Below, piece after piece: positions 28,074-36,683 of a DNA stretch of 64,000 nt. Where the stretch lies: assembly GCA_016710075.1 (NCBI GenBank), contig JADJLO010000006.1:236501-300500 (forward strand), given 5' to 3'. The notes under the pieces are model-generated. The model searched no databases. It worked only from the letters and a program-made list of their open reading frames with translations, and had not been told where the DNA came from. Made by a program: the position numbers and the translations under genes. This stretch comes from Acidobacteriota bacterium. Lineage in GTDB: Bacteria; Acidobacteriota; Blastocatellia; RBC074. The stretch's first letter is position 1. Each line of letters opens with the position of its first letter.

Positions 28074-29750
28074 ATGCATTGGATCGACTGGCTGATCGTT
28101 GCCGCGTACCTCATCTACATCACTTACGATGGGATCAGGCTGACAAAAAAGAGCAACGAGGTGGAAGGGTATTTCCTGGCGAACCGCAGTCTGCCGTGGT
28201 GGGCGGTTGGGTTGTCTGTAATGGCGACGCAGCTCAGCGCCATCACGCTGGTAGGAACAACCGGGCAGGCATACGCCGATGGAATGCGTTTCATACAGTT
28301 CTATTTCGGACTGCCTTTGGCGATGGTCATACTGTGTTTGACGGTGGTGCCGTTTTTCACCCGGGCAAGGGTTTATACGGCATATGAATATCTGGAGGGC
28401 AGGTTCGATGCCAAGACGCGGTCGCTGACGAGCTTCTTCTTTCTCTGCTCCCGCGGTCTGGCCTGCGGCGTGATTGTGGCGGCTCCTTCAGTGATCCTGT
28501 CGATCGTGCTGGGCTGGAACGAGTTGACCACAATTCTGGTTATGGGATTGACGACGACAGTTTATACAATGTTCGGCGGTGTACAGGCAGTGGCCTGGAC
28601 CGACGTCAAACAGATGGTCGTGATCTTTCTTGGAATTTTCGTTGTTTTGTTTGTCATCGTTGGAAAGTTTCCCGAAGGCGTCTCGATGGGAGAGGCCATG
28701 TCTCTGGCGGCCGTCACCGGCAGGCTGAAAACGGTTGATACCAGTTTCAATCTGCATGAAACCTACACCCTGTGGTCCGGCTTGATTGGAGGACTGTTTC
28801 TGGCTCTCTCATATTTCGGATGCGATCAGAGCCAGGTTCAGAGATTCCTCACAGCGCGATCGGTCTCTGAAGGGCGCACCTCTCTGCTGATGAGCGCATT
28901 CGTCAAGATTCCGATGCAGTTTCTGATTCTGCTGGTGGGAGTCCTTGTCTTCATCTTCTATCAGTTCCAGCCGCCGCCGATGATCTTCAAGTCCGACGAC
29001 CGGGGCAGGATCGAGCAGAGCGCCGATTATCAGAACATTAATAAAGAATACTTGCAGGCCTACGAGCTGCGACGCCAGGCCGCCCTCGCCTATTCCAGAT
29101 CCGATGGCAACCCGCAGGTCGCGAGCATCACAAAGCAGAGTTTTGTCATGGCCCAGGACCAGTTGATGGGAGCGAGAGAGAAGGGCATCGCTCTCTTCAA
29201 AAAAGAGACCGGCAAGCCGTTCAATGATACGAATTATGTCTTTCCGACCTTTGTCACGACATACATGCCGGCAGGCGTTATTGGGTTGATCATTGCGGCC
29301 ATCTTTGCTGCGGCGATGTCTTCCATATCAGCCGAACTCTCGGCACTTTCGACCGCGACCGTCATAGATTTCTATCGCCGGCACATCAAAAAAGAAGCGA
29401 CCGACGCCCATTATCTGAAAGTCTCAAAGATGGCGACAGGCTTCTGGGGAATATTTGCCTGCGTCGTGGCAATGTATGCCGGAAGGCTTGGATCGCTCAT
29501 CGAGGTCGTCAATAAATTCGGATCGTTCTTTTATGGCTCACTGCTTGGAGTTTTTGTTCTGGCCATCGGGACGAAGAGGGCGACAAGCAATGGCGCCTTC
29601 TTTGGACTGCTCACCGGGATCATTTCGGTGGCCGTTTTTAGCCGTTATTCGACGATCAGTTTTCTGTGGTATAACGTCATCGGTTGCGTGGTTGTGGTGA
29701 CGGTTGGCATGCTCATCTCCGTCATTGAGAGTATGAAGGTTAAAGTTTAA
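28074..29750 (+). CDS. Sodium:solute symporter (SSS family)
   Basis: A 558-residue membrane protein with about 13 helices. The N-terminal half has GYFLANRSLPWWAVGLSVMA and the TAYEYLEGRFD loop, both diagnostic of the SSS (SGLT/PutP) family. A hydrophilic insertion of roughly 90 residues (about 315-395) precedes the last helices. The sodium-site serines of the broken helix (AMSSISAELSALST) are present. Substrate is unknown; the following gene, a secreted PIG-L deacetylase 19 bases away, suggests an amino-sugar or glycan-derived solute. A GGAG precedes ATG 28074. Confidence 0.9.
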   Translation: MHWIDWLIVAAYLIYITYDGIRLTKKSNEVEGYFLANRSLPWWAVGLSVMATQLSAITLVGTTGQAYADGMRFIQFYFGLPLAMVILCLTVVPFFTRARVYTAYEYLEGRFDAKTRSLTSFFFLCSRGLACGVIVAAPSVILSIVLGWNELTTILVMGLTTTVYTMFGGVQAVAWTDVKQMVVIFLGIFVVLFVIVGKFPEGVSMGEAMSLAAVTGRLKTVDTSFNLHETYTLWSGLIGGLFLALSYFGCDQSQVQRFLTARSVSEGRTSLLMSAFVKIPMQFLILLVGVLVFIFYQFQPPPMIFKSDDRGRIEQSADYQNINKEYLQAYELRRQAALAYSRSDGNPQVASITKQSFVMAQDQLMGAREKGIALFKKETGKPFNDTNYVFPTFVTTYMPAGVIGLIIAAIFAAAMSSISAELSALSTATVIDFYRRHIKKEATDAHYLKVSKMATGFWGIFACVVAMYAGRLGSLIEVVNKFGSFFYGSLLGVFVLAIGTKRATSNGAFFGLLTGIISVAVFSRYSTISFLWYNVIGCVVVVTVGMLISVIESMKVKV

Positions 29751-29769
29751 ATCAAGGGTATAGGCATCA

Positions 29770-32418
29770 ATGAAAAAGCTCCTTTCAGTTCTGCTTCTGT
29801 TTGCACTGCTGGTGCAGGTTTCATCATATACAGTAACGGCTGATACGCGGCCGGCTCCCGAGGATCGCGGATCGAGCGGTCTGGCCCTGGCTTTGAGAAG
29901 GCTGCAGACGATAGCCAGTGTGCTGCACACAGCGGCTCATCCGGACGATGAGAGCACCGAGCTGCTGGCGTATCTCGCCAGGGGGCAGGGAGCACGCGTG
30001 GCCTATATGGCCCTCAATCGTGGCGAGGGCGGGCAAAACGGCATCGGGCCTGAATTATGGGAAGGGCTGGGTGTGATCCGGACGGAGGAACTTCTTTCAG
30101 CGCGCAAGCTGGACGGCGCCGAGCAGTATTTTTCGCGTGCATTCGATTTCGGATTCACGCGTTCGCCTGAAGAGACTTTGCAGAAATGGAACCGGGAAGA
30201 GGTGCTTGGGGACATGGTTCGGGTGATCAGGATGATGCGACCGCTGGTGGTGGTCAGCGGATTTACGGGGACTGCGCGCGACGGTCACGGACAGCATCAG
30301 GTTGCCGGGACGCTGACACCTGAAGCAATCAAGGCCGCGGCCGATCCGAATCGCTTTCCCGAACAGATAGGCAAAGAAGGGCTGCAGCCGTGGCAGGTTC
30401 AAAAGGTATACGGCCGGTTATTCGGTCCCTGCCAGGGGAAGTGCGCCGAATTCGATGTCGGAGTCTTTGACCCGGTCCTTGGAAGATCATACGCCGAACT
30501 GGCGGCGGATGGCCGCAGCAGGCATCGTTCGCAGGATTTTGGGATGATCCAGGCACGCGGCAGTCAGGTCAGATCATTTCCATTGTGGCAGAGCCTGGTG
30601 CAGGTTCCCGAAAAGGAGACCTCGCTGTTTGGCGGCCTGGATGTGAGTCTCACGGGCATTGCAAAGTTCGCCGGTAAAGACGGCCAGCGCATGCTGCCCG
30701 CGCTCGGCAGAATCAGGGACCTGGCCGCAAAAGCCATGTCGGAATTCCGCATGCAGCAGCCGGAACTGATAGCCCCTCATCTGGCGGAAGGGTTGCGCGA
30801 GGTGCGCGCCCTGCGAGCATCGCTCGGAAGTCTCGATCCGGCGACAAAAGCCAATGTCGACAATATGCTTGGCCGGAAGGAGCGGGAGTTCGGCGATGCG
30901 CTGATCAAGGCTCATGGCGTTATTGTCGATGCTTTGAGCAATACCGAGATCGTTACTCCCGGCGAACCCTTTGAGATCACGGCTAATATCTATCTTGGGC
31001 GGGTTTCTCAAAAAGCAGACGTTGCCGCGGATGTCAAAGTGATCACACCGCAAGGCTGGAAGATCGAGTCCTCAAAGGAAGAAGCTGAGCAACCGACTGG
31101 AATCATGGCCATGGTGCGTGGCCGTGAGAATCCTGACATCAGCCCAAGGCTTCGCGCCACACCTCCTGAAAATGAACCACCGACACAGCCATACTGGCTC
31201 GCAAAACAGCGCACGAAAGACCAGTTTGACTGGGACGATACGATGCCGCGCAATCTGCCGTTCGGCCCGGCCGTCGCACATGCCCTCGTCGAGTTGACGC
31301 TCAGTGGGCAGCGGGTCACCATCAATCAACCTGTCGAATATCGCTTTGCCGATAAAACGTTCGGCGAAATCAGGCGCGAGTTGAAGGTTGCCCCGGCGAT
31401 CACCCTGACCCTGACACCTTCCATGCTGATAATTCCTTCGGGCAGTCAGAACAGGACGCGCGAGATTTCAATCGATATCACCCATAACGCGCGGAAAAAC
31501 ACGAACGGCACTTTGAAACTTGTGGCTCCGCAAGGGTGGAAGGTCGAAGCCGACTCAAGGCCTCTCGCCTTCACTCGCCAGAGCGAGAAGACGGCTCGAA
31601 CCTATCGCGTCACACCGCCGGCAGGGGCAAACGGTACTTTCGATCTTAAGGCCGCGGTTGAATCCGAAGGCAGGGAATACACGAGCGGATATTCGGTCAT
31701 CTCCTATCCGCACATTGAAAACCATTTCATCTATCACCCGGCAGCGACGAAAGTCGAAGTCTTCGATGTGAAAGTCGCCGGGAATCTGAAGGTCGGCTAC
31801 ATCATGGGCAGCGGTGACGACGGGCCTTCCGCGCTCTCCCAGCTCGGCATCAACGTCAAGCAGATCAGCCCGTCGGAACTGGCTTCAGGCGATCTCTCGG
31901 TTTACGACACGATCATCCTCGGCATTCGCGTTTATGAAGTCAACGAAGATGTCATGTCCAATAACAAACGGCTGCTCGAATATGTGTCCAACGGCGGAAC
32001 TCTGATTGTCCAGTATAACAAGGATGAGTTTGCCAGAGGCCGATTCGCTCCCTACCCCGTCCAGATGCAGCGAGGCTTGCGAGTCACGGACGAGAACGCT
32101 CCGATAACCGTGCTCGATCCCGGCCATCCGCTGTTCAACTTTCCCAACAGGATCGTCGATGCTGACTGGAAAGGGTGGGTGCAGGAACGAGGATTGTACT
32201 TTCTCAGCGAGTGGGATTCACGCTACACTCCGCTTCTGGCTGCACCGGACGATACCGGAACCGTGCTCAAGGGAGGTCAACTGATCGCCCAGTACGGCAA
32301 GGGGAATTACATCTTCACCGGGTATGCCTGGTTTCGCCAGTTTCCGGCTGGAGTCCCTGGAGCCTACAGGCTGTTTGCCAATATGGTCAGCCTGCCTAAA
32401 GCCGCGGCTAAGAAGTAA
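29770..32418 (+). CDS. Large secreted PIG-L (LmbE-like) deacetylase with C-terminal domains
   Basis: An 882-residue exported protein: signal peptide at 1-24, PIG-L catalytic domain with the zinc/base motif AHPDDE at 56-61 and the second His cluster DGHGQHQ near 175, beta-sandwich NEW3-like segments in the middle (VTPQGWKIE repeated as LVAPQGWKVE), and a C-terminal domain resembling a flavodoxin/GATase fold (YDTIILGIRVYEVNED). PIG-L enzymes remove N-acetyl from glucosamine-containing substrates. This long, exported form is not BshB of bacillithiol synthesis, which is about 230 residues and cytoplasmic. Likely transcribed with the symporter. Confidence 0.87.
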   Translation: MKKLLSVLLLFALLVQVSSYTVTADTRPAPEDRGSSGLALALRRLQTIASVLHTAAHPDDESTELLAYLARGQGARVAYMALNRGEGGQNGIGPELWEGLGVIRTEELLSARKLDGAEQYFSRAFDFGFTRSPEETLQKWNREEVLGDMVRVIRMMRPLVVVSGFTGTARDGHGQHQVAGTLTPEAIKAAADPNRFPEQIGKEGLQPWQVQKVYGRLFGPCQGKCAEFDVGVFDPVLGRSYAELAADGRSRHRSQDFGMIQARGSQVRSFPLWQSLVQVPEKETSLFGGLDVSLTGIAKFAGKDGQRMLPALGRIRDLAAKAMSEFRMQQPELIAPHLAEGLREVRALRASLGSLDPATKANVDNMLGRKEREFGDALIKAHGVIVDALSNTEIVTPGEPFEITANIYLGRVSQKADVAADVKVITPQGWKIESSKEEAEQPTGIMAMVRGRENPDISPRLRATPPENEPPTQPYWLAKQRTKDQFDWDDTMPRNLPFGPAVAHALVELTLSGQRVTINQPVEYRFADKTFGEIRRELKVAPAITLTLTPSMLIIPSGSQNRTREISIDITHNARKNTNGTLKLVAPQGWKVEADSRPLAFTRQSEKTARTYRVTPPAGANGTFDLKAAVESEGREYTSGYSVISYPHIENHFIYHPAATKVEVFDVKVAGNLKVGYIMGSGDDGPSALSQLGINVKQISPSELASGDLSVYDTIILGIRVYEVNEDVMSNNKRLLEYVSNGGTLIVQYNKDEFARGRFAPYPVQMQRGLRVTDENAPITVLDPGHPLFNFPNRIVDADWKGWVQERGLYFLSEWDSRYTPLLAAPDDTGTVLKGGQLIAQYGKGNYIFTGYAWFRQFPAGVPGAYRLFANMVSLPKAAAKK

Positions 32419-32463
32419 TAACTGATTCTGTTGGCGAATTCGCAAACAACATCATTGAATAAT

Positions 32464-32808
32464 ATGGCAAGAAAGACACTATCGTTTTGTTTGATTATTG
32501 CGGCGACGATTTTTGGCGCTTGTCAGAATGCGGAGCCGAAACAACAGCAGCCGCCGGTGCAGTCATCGGCGCCACAGCCCGCTCAGTCGGTGGTCTCGAT
32601 TCCATTATCGACGCCTGGCCCCGCGTCTTCACCGGCAGCCGGCGCAAATGCCGACAAGGTGCCTGAGATGATGAAAAGGGCAATGACGAAAGAGGAGATG
32701 GAGAAGGCTCTGCAGGCAATGCCTCCCGAAGTCCGCAAGCGGATTCAGGGTCTGGCCCCCGCTCCTCCAAACGCCGTCCCGACCGCTGTGCCTAAGAAAA
32801 AGCAGTAA
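32464..32808 (+). CDS. Small lipoprotein, Pro/Ala/Gln-rich
   Basis: A 114-residue protein. Residues 1-20 are a lipoprotein signal with lipobox IFGAC (Cys20 lipidated). The mature part has a low-complexity Pro/Gln/Ser linker (24-70) and a short helical segment (MTKEEMEKALQAMPPEVRKR). No family is recognised. ATG 32464 was chosen because it begins the signal peptide; the frame is open further upstream from a TTG. Confidence 0.72.
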   Translation: MARKTLSFCLIIAATIFGACQNAEPKQQQPPVQSSAPQPAQSVVSIPLSTPGPASSPAAGANADKVPEMMKRAMTKEEMEKALQAMPPEVRKRIQGLAPAPPNAVPTAVPKKKQ

Positions 32809-32812
32809 GCCT

Positions 32813-33043
32813 ATGCCCGAAGATCCGCAAAAATCCAGTCTCGGAGTCGTCTACTCGGCGGTAATGATGTTTGGATCTTCGATCACCGGTTGCACGGTAA
32901 TCGGTTATTTTCTGGACCGCTGGCTCGTCACGTCTCCATACCTGAGCGTCACGGGATTGCTGATTGGCACTGTCGGAGCCTTCCTCGCCTTTTTCAGGAT
33001 CATGTCTTCCATTGGAAAAGACGATGAGAATGAGAGCCGGTGA
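32813..33043 (+). CDS. AtpZ/AtpI-like two-helix membrane protein
   Basis: A 76-residue protein with two transmembrane helices (about 12-32 and 43-63) separated by a short loop containing GYFLDRWL. This is the AtpZ/AtpI family pattern, proteins usually encoded ahead of F1Fo ATP synthase genes and involved in ion handling or assembly. No atp genes follow; instead a terminator and then the tricorn gene. It starts 4 bases after the lipoprotein stop. Confidence 0.78.
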   Translation: MPEDPQKSSLGVVYSAVMMFGSSITGCTVIGYFLDRWLVTSPYLSVTGLLIGTVGAFLAFFRIMSSIGKDDENESR

Positions 33044-33072
33044 GATCCCGCAAATCCAGTTAAAGTTCCAGG

Positions 33073-33101
33073 AGCCCGGGCGAAAGCCGGGGCTTTTTTT
33101 C
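33073..33101 (+). terminator. Intrinsic terminator after the AtpZ-like gene
   Basis: AGCCCGGGC and GCCGGGGCT flank a GAAA tetraloop (eight of nine pairs) and are followed by seven T residues. It closes the string that begins with the decarboxylase or symporter. Confidence 0.82.
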
Positions 33102-33289
33102 AATACTTTACTTTTATGTAATTGCAGGCCCATCTGCAAAGAGTGAGGGCGCCTGCGCTGGCGGGGTGGAGCGGACGAACCGCCTGCCGATTATTTGCTG
33201 GAAACTTACCTTCCGGCGAGATTGTCCTCAAATGTGGAGGGGCTGAGTAGTTACACTTTTATAACCTTTGATCCGGAGAGATAGAGATT

Positions 33290-35494
33290 ATGAACATGCC
33301 TGAAAAAAGCCACCTCTTGATATTTCTGATATTGGTGATTCTGATTGAAGCCGGGTCGACGGTTGCGCAGCAGAGCCAGCCTGTCGAAGCGAGGGCGTAT
33401 TTCACGGAGCCCTCATTATCGCCTGACAGATCGGAGATAGTCTTTGTATCCGGCGGAGACATCTGGACGGTTGGAGTCAGTGGAGGCGAGGCGAGGTTGC
33501 TGATATCGAATGCGGCAAACGAGTCCCGGCCTCTCTATTCGCCGGACGGCAAGAGACTGGCGTTTGTGTCGACGCGAACGGGCAACGGCGACATCTACAT
33601 TCTGAACATCGAGAGCGGCGATTTGAGAAGGCTGACATTCGATGACGGCGCCGAGCAGCTCGACGCATGGTCTCGTGACGGCAAATGGATCTATTTCTCT
33701 TCGACAGGTCAGGATATTGCCGGGATGAACGATCTCTTCAGGGTTAGTCCGGAGGGCGGGACGCCGATGGCCTACAGTGCGGATCGCTATGCCAATGAAT
33801 TCTGGGCCGCGCCATCGCCGGATGGCGGAAGCGTCGCATTTACGGCTCGGGGCAATAGTTCATCACAGTGGTGGCGCAAGGGGCACAGCCATCTTGATGA
33901 GTGCGAGATCTGGATCAGACGTGATGGTGCGACTCCGGCATTTGAGCTCATCGTCGAGGGCGGGTCGAAGAATATGTGGCCAATGTGGAGCCCCGATGCC
34001 AAAAATCTCTACTTCGTCTCCGATCGCAGCGGCTCTCAGAATATCTGGATCAAACCCATGGCGGGCTCGATCAGGCAGGTTACCAAATTCAGCGACGGCC
34101 GCGTGCTCTGGCCGAACATCTCGCTTGATGGGAAATTGATTGTCTTCGAGCGAAACTTCAGGATCTGGAAACTGGATACGACAAGCGGAAATTCGTCTGA
34201 GGTGGCCATCGCGCGGCGCGGAGCGCCGGCAGGTCCGGCGGTTGACCGGCTTACGCTAAGCAATCAGTTTCAGGAACTTGCATTGTCACCCGATGGAAAG
34301 AAGATTGCGGTGGTTGCCCGCGGAGAGATCTTCGCGGCATCGGCGAAGGATGGAGGCGATGGCGCCCGAGTTACCCGGACACACTCTGCAGAATCGCAGG
34401 TCGTCTGGTCGCCGGACAGCAAAAAAATCGCATACGTTTCCGACCGCGAAGGCGTGACTCATATCTTTCTTTACGACTTCGAAAGAAACAGCGAATCGCA
34501 ACTGACTACCGGATCGGATAATGACTGCACACCATCTTTCTCACCCGACGGTAAGATGCTGGCATTCATGCGCGGTGGGCGCGAATTGCGACTGCTCGAG
34601 CTCGAATCGAAGCAGGAGCGCCGGCTGGCATCGGGCTATTTTGGCAGGCCTCCTTTGACTTCCGAACGACCGGTTATCTGGTCTGCCGATGGAAAGTGGG
34701 TTGTTTATCTTGCGATCGGCGACAGGGCCTTCACCAATGCCTATGCGGTTCCGGTTGCCGGCGGCGAGGCCAGGCCTTTGAGTTTCGTCGCGAATGCTTT
34801 CAGCAATACGATCTCGTGGAGTCCCGACGGCAAATTCCTGGTTTTCAATACCGGGCAGAGAACCGAAGACGGAAGACTTGCGAGAATCGACCTGATTCCG
34901 CGAGTTCCGAGATTTCGCGAGGATCAGTTCCGGGACCTGTTCAAGGACGAACCTTCGCGAACGCCCAGACCGGCGGCTCCCGGCGCTGAAACTCAACAGC
35001 CGCAGGCCGTCTCTCAGACTGCAGGAAAAACCGATAAAAAACCGGTTGAAATAGTTTTCGAGGGAATCAGGCAGCGATTGAGCTTTATCCCAACAGGTCT
35101 GGATGCCGGATCACAGTCGATCAGCCCCGACGGTAAATGGATGCTCGTGACTGCCAGCGCCGAAGGCCAGCAGAATCTTTATATCTACCCGCTCGATGAG
35201 TTGTCGCGGGAACCGGCCGTGGCCAGGCAGTTGACCTCGACTCCCGGATTCAAGTCCGACGCGCAGTTTTCACCCGACAGCCGGGAAGTCTTCTATCTCG
35301 AAGGCGGGCGGGTCAGCATCATCAATGTCGAAACCCGCCTCTTACGGCAGTTGAATATCAATGCCGAAATGGATGTTGATTTCGCCTTGATGAAGATGGA
35401 GGTCTTCCAGCAGGCATGGTCTTACATGCGCGACCATTTCTACGATGAAAAACTATCACGGAGCGAATTGGGAGGCAGTCAGAAAAACCTATGA
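33290..35494 (+). CDS. Tricorn-type protease, N-terminal propeller part (frameshifted)
   Basis: A 734-codon frame with a signal peptide (1-25) and many TolB/WD40-like repeats (SPDGKRLAFVSTR, SPDSKKIAYVSDR, SPDGKFLVFNTG) forming the two beta-propellers of tricorn. It ends ahead of time: after MRDHFYDE the frame leaves the family sequence, and an A run of five at 35448-35452 holds one base too many. With four A residues the reading continues as NYHGANWEAV in the next frame, giving a full protein of about 1082 residues, the usual length. A ribosome-binding GGAGAG precedes ATG 33290. Tricorn-like proteins degrade oligopeptides; bacterial versions here are probably periplasmic. Confidence 0.88.
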   Translation: MNMPEKSHLLIFLILVILIEAGSTVAQQSQPVEARAYFTEPSLSPDRSEIVFVSGGDIWTVGVSGGEARLLISNAANESRPLYSPDGKRLAFVSTRTGNGDIYILNIESGDLRRLTFDDGAEQLDAWSRDGKWIYFSSTGQDIAGMNDLFRVSPEGGTPMAYSADRYANEFWAAPSPDGGSVAFTARGNSSSQWWRKGHSHLDECEIWIRRDGATPAFELIVEGGSKNMWPMWSPDAKNLYFVSDRSGSQNIWIKPMAGSIRQVTKFSDGRVLWPNISLDGKLIVFERNFRIWKLDTTSGNSSEVAIARRGAPAGPAVDRLTLSNQFQELALSPDGKKIAVVARGEIFAASAKDGGDGARVTRTHSAESQVVWSPDSKKIAYVSDREGVTHIFLYDFERNSESQLTTGSDNDCTPSFSPDGKMLAFMRGGRELRLLELESKQERRLASGYFGRPPLTSERPVIWSADGKWVVYLAIGDRAFTNAYAVPVAGGEARPLSFVANAFSNTISWSPDGKFLVFNTGQRTEDGRLARIDLIPRVPRFREDQFRDLFKDEPSRTPRPAAPGAETQQPQAVSQTAGKTDKKPVEIVFEGIRQRLSFIPTGLDAGSQSISPDGKWMLVTASAEGQQNLYIYPLDELSREPAVARQLTSTPGFKSDAQFSPDSREVFYLEGGRVSIINVETRLLRQLNINAEMDVDFALMKMEVFQQAWSYMRDHFYDEKLSRSELGGSQKNL

Positions 35495-36539
35495 GCCGCA
35501 GGTTGCAGGCGCCCGGACGCCGGACGAGATGAGGCGTTTGATCAATCTCATGGTTGGCGAGCTGAACGCCTCGCACCTGGGGATCTCTGCGCCGCCATCA
35601 GGCCCCGGCATACCCGCGGGCAAATTGGGGCTGAGATTCGATCGTGCCGAATATGAGCGCAGCGGCAGGTTGAAGATTACGGAAGTCCTTGATCTCGGCC
35701 CTGCTTCGATCACCGGCCAGCTCAAGATTGGGGATTACCTGCTGGCCGTTGACGGGACTCGCATCGATTCCCGGGTCAATCTGGACGAGCAGCTTGCGGG
35801 CAAAGTCGGTCGCAAAGTCGAACTGATGGTCTCGTCGAATGCCGATGGCTCTGATCAGCGCGCTGTTGCGGCGCTTCCGGTGAATACAGGAACCGAGAAA
35901 GGCCTGCTCTATCGCCAATGGGTCAATAACACCAGGGCGTATGTCGAACGCGTCAGCAATGGCCGGCTCGGGTATGTTCACATGCCCGATATGTCTGCAA
36001 ACTCGCTGACCCAGCTCTATGCCGATCTCGATGCCGACAACCAGTCACGAGAAGGCGTGGTGGTCGATGTCCGGAATAACAACGGCGGTTTTGTCAACGC
36101 CTATGCGCTTGATGTCTTCACTCGTCGGGGTTATCTGACCATGACTGTTCGCGGCAATCCGCCGGCGCCTGCCCGGTCTGTTCTCGGCCAGAGGTCGCTT
36201 GAGCGCCCCACGATACTCCTTACCAATCAGCATTCGCTTTCGGATGCCGAAGATTTCACCGAAGGCTACCGTGCCTTGAAGCTTGGCAAGGTTGTCGGTG
36301 AGCCCACCGCAGGCTGGATCATCTATACCTGGAACACCTCGCTGATCGACGGCTCCGGCTTCCGATTGCCAAGGCAGAAAGTTCAGGACAACTCGGGACA
36401 GGATATGGAACTCCATCCGCGGCCGGTCGATGTGCCCGTAATAAGACCCATTGGTGAAAGCTACACCGGCAAGGATCTGCAAATCGATACCGCGGTTCGT
36501 GAATTGCTCAAACAGATCGACGCCGGGAGGAAGAATTAG
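35445..36539 (+). CDS. Tricorn-type protease, C-terminal PDZ and S41 part (frameshifted)
   Basis: Continuation of the gene at 33290 in the next frame. It holds the tricorn C1 region (NYHGANWEAVRKTYEP), a PDZ domain (about 75-150; LKIGDYLLAVDGTRI) and the S41 serine-protease core with the catalytic Ser in HSLSDAEDFTEGY and an oxyanion Gly region (VVDVRNNNGG). All catalytic parts are present. As sequenced, the half would lack propellers and signal peptide if translated alone. The stop codon overlaps the first bases of the repeat element at 36538. Confidence 0.87.
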   Translation: MKNYHGANWEAVRKTYEPQVAGARTPDEMRRLINLMVGELNASHLGISAPPSGPGIPAGKLGLRFDRAEYERSGRLKITEVLDLGPASITGQLKIGDYLLAVDGTRIDSRVNLDEQLAGKVGRKVELMVSSNADGSDQRAVAALPVNTGTEKGLLYRQWVNNTRAYVERVSNGRLGYVHMPDMSANSLTQLYADLDADNQSREGVVVDVRNNNGGFVNAYALDVFTRRGYLTMTVRGNPPAPARSVLGQRSLERPTILLTNQHSLSDAEDFTEGYRALKLGKVVGEPTAGWIIYTWNTSLIDGSGFRLPRQKVQDNSGQDMELHPRPVDVPVIRPIGESYTGKDLQIDTAVRELLKQIDAGRKN

Positions 36540-36683
36540 ATTACGAAACAGACGAAATAGACGAATGGAGATATAAACGATATGGTTCCTGGATTTCAAT
36601 TTTTTCGTTTGTCGAAAGATGAGAGTGATTTGCAGTTTAAATGCCGGAATGTTTTTCGCTTGTTTCGTTTATTTCGTAATTTG
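36538..36683. repeat. GATTACGAAACAGACG inverted repeat pair (copy 4), overlapping the start of the GH35 gene
   Basis: The left arm 36538-36564 (AGATTACGAAACAGACG, then AAATAGACGA) abuts the tricorn stop codon. The right arm 36653-36683 lies within the first codons of the downstream gene, where it encodes RLFRLFRNL. Unlike the other copies, this one is partly coding. Confidence 0.78.
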
